Assembly: GCA_015229095.1 (NCBI GenBank)
Contig: JADGCE010000114.1
Location: forward strand, 1 to 8,599
Direction of reading: 5' to 3'
Origin: Magnetococcales bacterium
GTDB lineage: Bacteria; Pseudomonadota; Magnetococcia; Magnetococcales; Magnetaquicoccaceae
DNA length: 8,599 nt
A program made the position numbers and the translations under genes. Numbering within the stretch: position 1 is the stretch's first letter; every line of letters starts with the position of its first letter. Positions 6,227 to 8,599 of this stretch are shown piece by piece. A model generated the notes under the pieces. That model was not told where the DNA came from. It saw only the letters and a list, made by a program, of their open reading frames with translations, and searched no databases.

Positions 6227-6238
6227 ATATTTTCAATA

Positions 6239-6712
6239 ATGCACGTGACAGAGATAGCACAGCCCAAGCGACCTGGGCCTGGCCAACCACCGAAACCGAA
6301 GAGGATCATGCCCGGTGATTTCGCATCTTTCTGGAATGGCTTGAGGAGTAGCAAGGAGACAGAGCATTCCGGGTTCGCCATCCGGGCTGGGGTTGAAACG
6401 AATGACGTTGATCCGGTATTCTCTGTTCGTTTCATGAAATCGATGCCGCGCAGAATGATACTTGTCGAAAATGGAGATAAGGCCAACATCAACAGCCTCA
6501 ATTGGCGGGCTCTTGCCGTGCTGCCGGTGCGCTTTCCCTCTTTGCCCGACCAGAGAGGGATCATTGCACACAGTGACGATTGTATGTTAGTTGAGGCCAA
6601 ACGCCTCCGCTTCCTCTGCCAACGTAAGCAGGACGCCTTGGCTGGACTGAGGCAATCCGTCCTGCAAAAACTCTTCATCAGCCAACTGACGAATCAGAAG
6701 GCAGCGACATGA
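6239..6712 (+). CDS. C-terminal remnant of a type I restriction specificity subunit (HsdS)
   Basis: This 157-residue frame looks like the last third of HsdS, the DNA-recognition subunit of type I restriction-modification enzymes. The order matches the end of the second target-recognition domain and the following conserved helix: MPGDF (24-28), NINSLNWRAL (83-92), FPSLPDQRGI (99-108, the usual P-x-L-x-x-Q-R-x-I motif), EAKRL (119-123) and QRKQDALAGLRQSVLQKLF (128-146), the classic coiled-coil tail. A whole HsdS is about 400 residues, so the first recognition domain and the central conserved region are missing. The frame opens just 12 bp past the tRNA CCA, and its first 20 or so residues (proline- and lysine-rich) are not recognised. 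No ribosome binding site is evident at ATG 6239, so it is probably not expressed as a working subunit. Its stop overlaps the next start as ATGA, which suggests the 3' end is an original operon junction. The HsdS match is from motif memory, without a search. Confidence 0.6.
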   Translation: MHVTEIAQPKRPGPGQPPKPKRIMPGDFASFWNGLRSSKETEHSGFAIRAGVETNDVDPVFSVRFMKSMPRRMILVENGDKANINSLNWRALAVLPVRFPSLPDQRGIIAHSDDCMLVEAKRLRFLCQRKQDALAGLRQSVLQKLFISQLTNQKAAT

Positions 6713-8163
6713 ACCCGGCGCGGGATATCGACCTGATCAACGATCTGCGCGCTCTACCGATGGAAACGCCCTGGGTGGAGTTCAAGCAGGACAATACCAA
6801 CCCGCATATGATTGGGGAACGCTGTTCCGCCCTCTCCAACTCCTGCCGTCTGGAGGGACGGGATGCCGCCTACATGCTGTGGGGCATCGATGACGCCACC
6901 CATGAAGTGGTGGGCACCGTTTTTGATCCCGATACGGTCAAGGTTGGCAACCAACCCTTCCAGCACTGGCTGGCCCAACGGCTGCAGCCCAGCATTTCTT
7001 TTTCATTCCGTGCCGTCGCCCACCCCGCTGGTCGGGTGGTAATCCTGGAAATTCCTCCCGCCACTCTATCCCCCGTGGCCTTCAACAAGGAGGCCTACAT
7101 CCGCATCGGCAGCGCCACGCCCAGACTGGTGGATTACCCCGCACGCCATCAGGCCCTCATCGAGCGTCTGCGCCCCTGTGTCTGGGAACACGGCATCGCC
7201 CGCAGTTACAGTGATGCCGATGAGGTACTGGACCTACTGGATTATGCCAGCTATTTCCGCTTGACCGGCCAGCCACTGCCAGACAACCGGCGAGGTATCT
7301 TCGAAAAGCTGGAGGCCGACCAATTGATCCAGAAGGAGGTTGGGCAACGGTGGAAGATCACCAACCTGGGAGCCATCCTGTTTGCCGTCGATCTGAATCT
7401 TTTCGACCCAGTCCTGGCGCGTAAGGCGGTGCGACTTGTCGTCTACGATGGCCAGAACAAAGCCGCCGCCGTTACCCACAGGAAGGATGGCGTCAAAGGC
7501 TACGCCGTGGGTTTCGCGGGGTTGGTTGGCTACATCAATGACCTATTGCCCCAAAATGAACACATTGGCGCGGCCCTGCGTGAAACGCAACCGCTCTTTC
7601 CAGAATTGGCCATCCGCGAACTGGTGGCCAATGCCCTGATTCACCAAGACATGACACTCACGGGCGCGGGCCCGCAAATCGAAGTATTTACGGACCGCAT
7701 CGAGATCACCAACCCCGGCAGGCCGCTGATCCAGCCCGACCGCATGATCGACCTGCCGCCACGCTCCCGCAACGCAATGCTTGCCCTCCTGATGCGTCGC
7801 ATGCGCTTTTGCGAGGAGCAGGGAAGCGGCCTGGACAAAGTGATTGCCCAAGTGGAGTTGTTCCAACTGCCGCCGCCCCTGTTTCGAGAGAGCGATGCCG
7901 CCATGCAGGTGGTGTTATACGGTCCCCGCTCCTATGCCTGCATGACCCCGGAGGAACGGGTGCGCGCCTGCTATCAGCATGCTGTGTTGAAATTTTTGGG
8001 CGGGGAGCGAATGAAAAACTCCAGTTTGTGTGAACGTCTTGGCATTCCTTCCCGAAATGCTGCATCCGCATCTGTGGTCATCAACAAGGCATTGGAAGCT
8101 GATTTGATAAGAATCGCAGATCTCGAACATCCACGGGCAGGGTATGTGCCGATTTGGGCGTAG
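6709..8163 (+). CDS. AlbA_2 (Schlafen-type) domain and HATPase_c_4 ATP-binding protein
   Basis: Intact protein of 484 residues. The N-terminal AlbA_2 domain (about 10-135) shows WVEFKQDN with Glu24 and Lys26, ALSNSCRLEGRDAAYMLWGIDD and a region ending YIRIGSATPRL. A helical and winged segment follows (about 145-225, KLEADQLIQKEVGQRWKITN). An HATPase_c_4 GHKL-type ATP-binding domain comes next (about 280-400), with IRELVANALIHQD (Glu304, Asn308), an EVFTDRIEITNPGRP strand pair and EEQGSGLDKVI. The C-terminus (about 425-484) resembles a winged helix. Proteins of this build are often annotated as RecG-like or ATP-dependent transcriptional regulators and are frequently encoded inside type I restriction loci; their biochemical role is mostly unsettled. 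AGAAGG (6696-6701) lies 7 nt before the ATG, which overlaps the stop of the HsdS remnant. With no HsdM or HsdR nearby it is an orphan whose partner genes may have been lost. Confidence 0.85.
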   Translation: MNPARDIDLINDLRALPMETPWVEFKQDNTNPHMIGERCSALSNSCRLEGRDAAYMLWGIDDATHEVVGTVFDPDTVKVGNQPFQHWLAQRLQPSISFSFRAVAHPAGRVVILEIPPATLSPVAFNKEAYIRIGSATPRLVDYPARHQALIERLRPCVWEHGIARSYSDADEVLDLLDYASYFRLTGQPLPDNRRGIFEKLEADQLIQKEVGQRWKITNLGAILFAVDLNLFDPVLARKAVRLVVYDGQNKAAAVTHRKDGVKGYAVGFAGLVGYINDLLPQNEHIGAALRETQPLFPELAIRELVANALIHQDMTLTGAGPQIEVFTDRIEITNPGRPLIQPDRMIDLPPRSRNAMLALLMRRMRFCEEQGSGLDKVIAQVELFQLPPPLFRESDAAMQVVLYGPRSYACMTPEERVRACYQHAVLKFLGGERMKNSSLCERLGIPSRNAASASVVINKALEADLIRIADLEHPRAGYVPIWA

Positions 8164-8169
8164 CGGACA

Positions 8170-8189
8170 TTTCTTGATCGGGTTTTGAT
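8170..8189 (+). repeat. 20-bp direct repeat, copy 1
   Basis: TTTCTTGATCGGGTTTTGAT is identical to 8280-8299. Within this copy and the bases after it, TTGATCGG occurs twice with an 11-nt period (8174-8181 and 8185-8192). It starts 7 bp after the stop of the AlbA_2 gene. GGGT (8180-8183) may pair with ACCC (8194-8197) ahead of five T, which could give a weak terminator. Confidence 0.8.
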
Positions 8190-8279
8190 CGGCACCCTTT
8201 TTCAAGCATGCATACAGACAAGCCGATTCTATAATGATGTTTTTTTTTAAATAAATAGGTGCACATCGCAGGCGTTGAT

Positions 8280-8299
8280 TTTCTTGATCGGGTTTTGAT
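8280..8299 (+). repeat. 20-bp direct repeat, copy 2, with inverted partial copy
   Basis: Identical over 20 bases to 8170-8189, 110 bp downstream. Its core TCGGGTTTTG (8288-8297) is also present inverted as CAAAACCCGA at 8324-8333, so the two can form a 10-bp stem with a 26-nt loop. Repeated intergenic placement suggests a dispersed element. Whether it recurs elsewhere in the genome cannot be judged here. Confidence 0.8.
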
Positions 8300-8323
8300 G
8301 GAGCGGGCCTCCATGAACGAAGC

Positions 8324-8333
8324 CAAAACCCGA
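8324..8333 (-). repeat. Inverted partial copy of the 20-bp repeat
   Basis: CAAAACCCGA is the reverse complement of the repeat core at 8288-8297. The following AATCGAG partly continues the match to the inverted repeat with one inserted base. It is short, so it may be a hairpin arm of copy 2 rather than an independent copy. Confidence 0.45.
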
Positions 8334-8419
8334 ATCGAGTTGGTTGCCCCGCCTTGAAGGCAGCGGGTTGGGGCGTGGTGGATGACAACCGTATCTGCCG
8401 GGAAGAGGTCCGGTCGGGC

Positions 8420-8446
8420 CGCGCGCTGTAGGGGCGCGCGTTGTTT
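8420..8446 (+). terminator. GC-rich hairpin, terminator-like
   Basis: CGCGCGC (8420-8426) pairs perfectly with GCGCGCG (8434-8440) around a 7-nt loop, then TTGTTT follows. An outer arm GGCCGC (8417-8422) can instead pair with GCGGCC (8452-8457). No plus-strand gene ends close by; the nearest is 257 bp upstream. The structure is clear but its role is not. Confidence 0.3.
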
Positions 8447-8545
8447 GGGGTGCGGCCATGCCGCGCTGTGCGTGACAAGGATGGAATCCATGTTGGGTGC
8501 CATGGCAGGAGACGTGATCGGATCGCCCTGTGAGAGGCCTCTCCC

Positions 8546-8599
8546 TCAAGGGCTGCCCGGATGCTCCAACAGATAGAGCACGCCGCCCGCTTCCGTCGG
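8546..8599 (-). CDS. Possible 3' end of a minus-strand gene (partial)
   Basis: Reading the minus strand from the window edge gives 17 codons ending in TGA (8546-8548): PTEAGGVLYLLEHPGSP. Codons are mainly G/C-ending, like genuine genes in this window, and the peptide looks like ordinary protein. It is too short to assign. If real, the gene is convergent with the AlbA_2 gene, and the repeat-rich region between them is a tail-to-tail intergenic space. A 12-bp palindrome GAGAGGCCTCTC (8532-8543) lies just past the stop. Confidence 0.3.
   Translation of the reverse strand, partial: PTEAGGVLYLLEHPGSP

Larger units (their letters stand above)
8164..8545. other. Intergenic region with repeats and hairpins, no credible gene
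   Basis: About 380 bp lacking a supported reading frame on either strand. It holds the direct repeats at 8170 and 8280, a nine-T run (8240-8248) followed by A/T-rich sequence, and several GC-rich inverted repeats between 8342 and 8464. The frames that cross it change composition along their length, have no ribosome binding sites and show no recognisable motif. The base composition shifts from A/T-rich to very GC-rich near 8340, suggesting patchwork origin. Confidence 0.6.

Noticed and set aside
6205..6678. Minus-strand 157-codon frame opposite the HsdS remnant, extending into the tRNA.
   Set aside because: It overlaps the tRNA gene, shows no family motif, and the plus-strand frame has ordered HsdS-like motifs and an ATGA junction with the next gene.
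8230..8235. Perfect TATAAT in the intergenic region, possible -10 box.
   Set aside because: No acceptable -35 lies 15-19 bp upstream (the 17-bp position reads CATGCA), and no gene starts downstream on that strand.
8170..8333. The 20-bp repeats considered as a CRISPR array.
   Set aside because: There are only two direct copies 110 bp apart, no regular spacers, and no cas genes.
8532..8543. Palindrome GAGAGGCCTCTC just past the possible minus-strand stop, considered as terminator.
   Set aside because: The stem would be only about 4 bp once a loop is allowed, and no T tract follows on either strand.
8382..8576. Plus-strand 64-codon frame near the window end.
   Set aside because: It has no ribosome binding site or recognisable motif, and it runs through the GC-rich hairpin cluster.
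8569..8580. GATAGAGCA match to the tRNA D-arm, considered as a second attachment site.
   Set aside because: Only 9 bases match, and they come from the D-arm rather than the 3' half normally duplicated by integrases; the stretch also reads as plausible minus-strand coding sequence.

Overview
This window looks like a chromosomal segment of a GC-rich alphaproteobacterium or a deep relative of that class, such as Magnetococcia. The support is the dusB(nifR3)-ntrB-ntrC gene order, a separate F0 cluster in the order atpI-atpB-atpE-atpF' with a b'-type stalk subunit, and G/C-ending codons throughout. The lineage is an inference; no rRNA or other taxonomic marker is present.

Positions 1-102 hold a strong hairpin with an A-tract on one side (a likely terminator, best oriented for a minus-strand gene outside the window) and a weak sigma54-type promoter candidate. 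Positions 103-4026 form a tight plus-strand nitrogen-control operon: a PII-like protein, the tRNA-dihydrouridine synthase DusB, the sensor kinase NtrB and the sigma54 activator NtrC. Their stops and starts overlap or lie 2 bp apart. A PII-type sensor next to NtrB/NtrC suggests the operon carries both ends of the nitrogen signalling chain, although this PII-like protein lacks the usual T-loop tyrosine.

Just after the ntrC stop, a good sigma70 promoter (TTGACA, 17 bp, TAGCAT) leads into the F0 cluster at 4092-6067: AtpI/AtpZ-type assembly protein, subunit a, subunit c and one b'-like subunit. The F1 genes, and any second b subunit, are not in the window. A probable intrinsic terminator follows at 6095-6129.

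A complete tRNA-Arg(CCU) gene lies at 6150-6226. Directly behind it is accessory-looking DNA. It starts with an open frame that reads like the C-terminal third of a type I restriction specificity subunit (HsdS), cut off close to the tRNA end. That frame overlaps by ATGA with an intact 484-residue AlbA_2 (Schlafen-type)/HATPase_c_4 protein of the class often found in type I restriction loci. No hsdM, hsdR or integrase is visible. The simplest reading is a restriction-modification island inserted at, or eroded against, the tRNA.

Positions 8164-8545 hold no convincing gene. They contain an exact 20-bp direct repeat in two copies, an inverted partial third copy, and several GC-rich hairpins. The last 54 bases may be the 3' end of a minus-strand gene.
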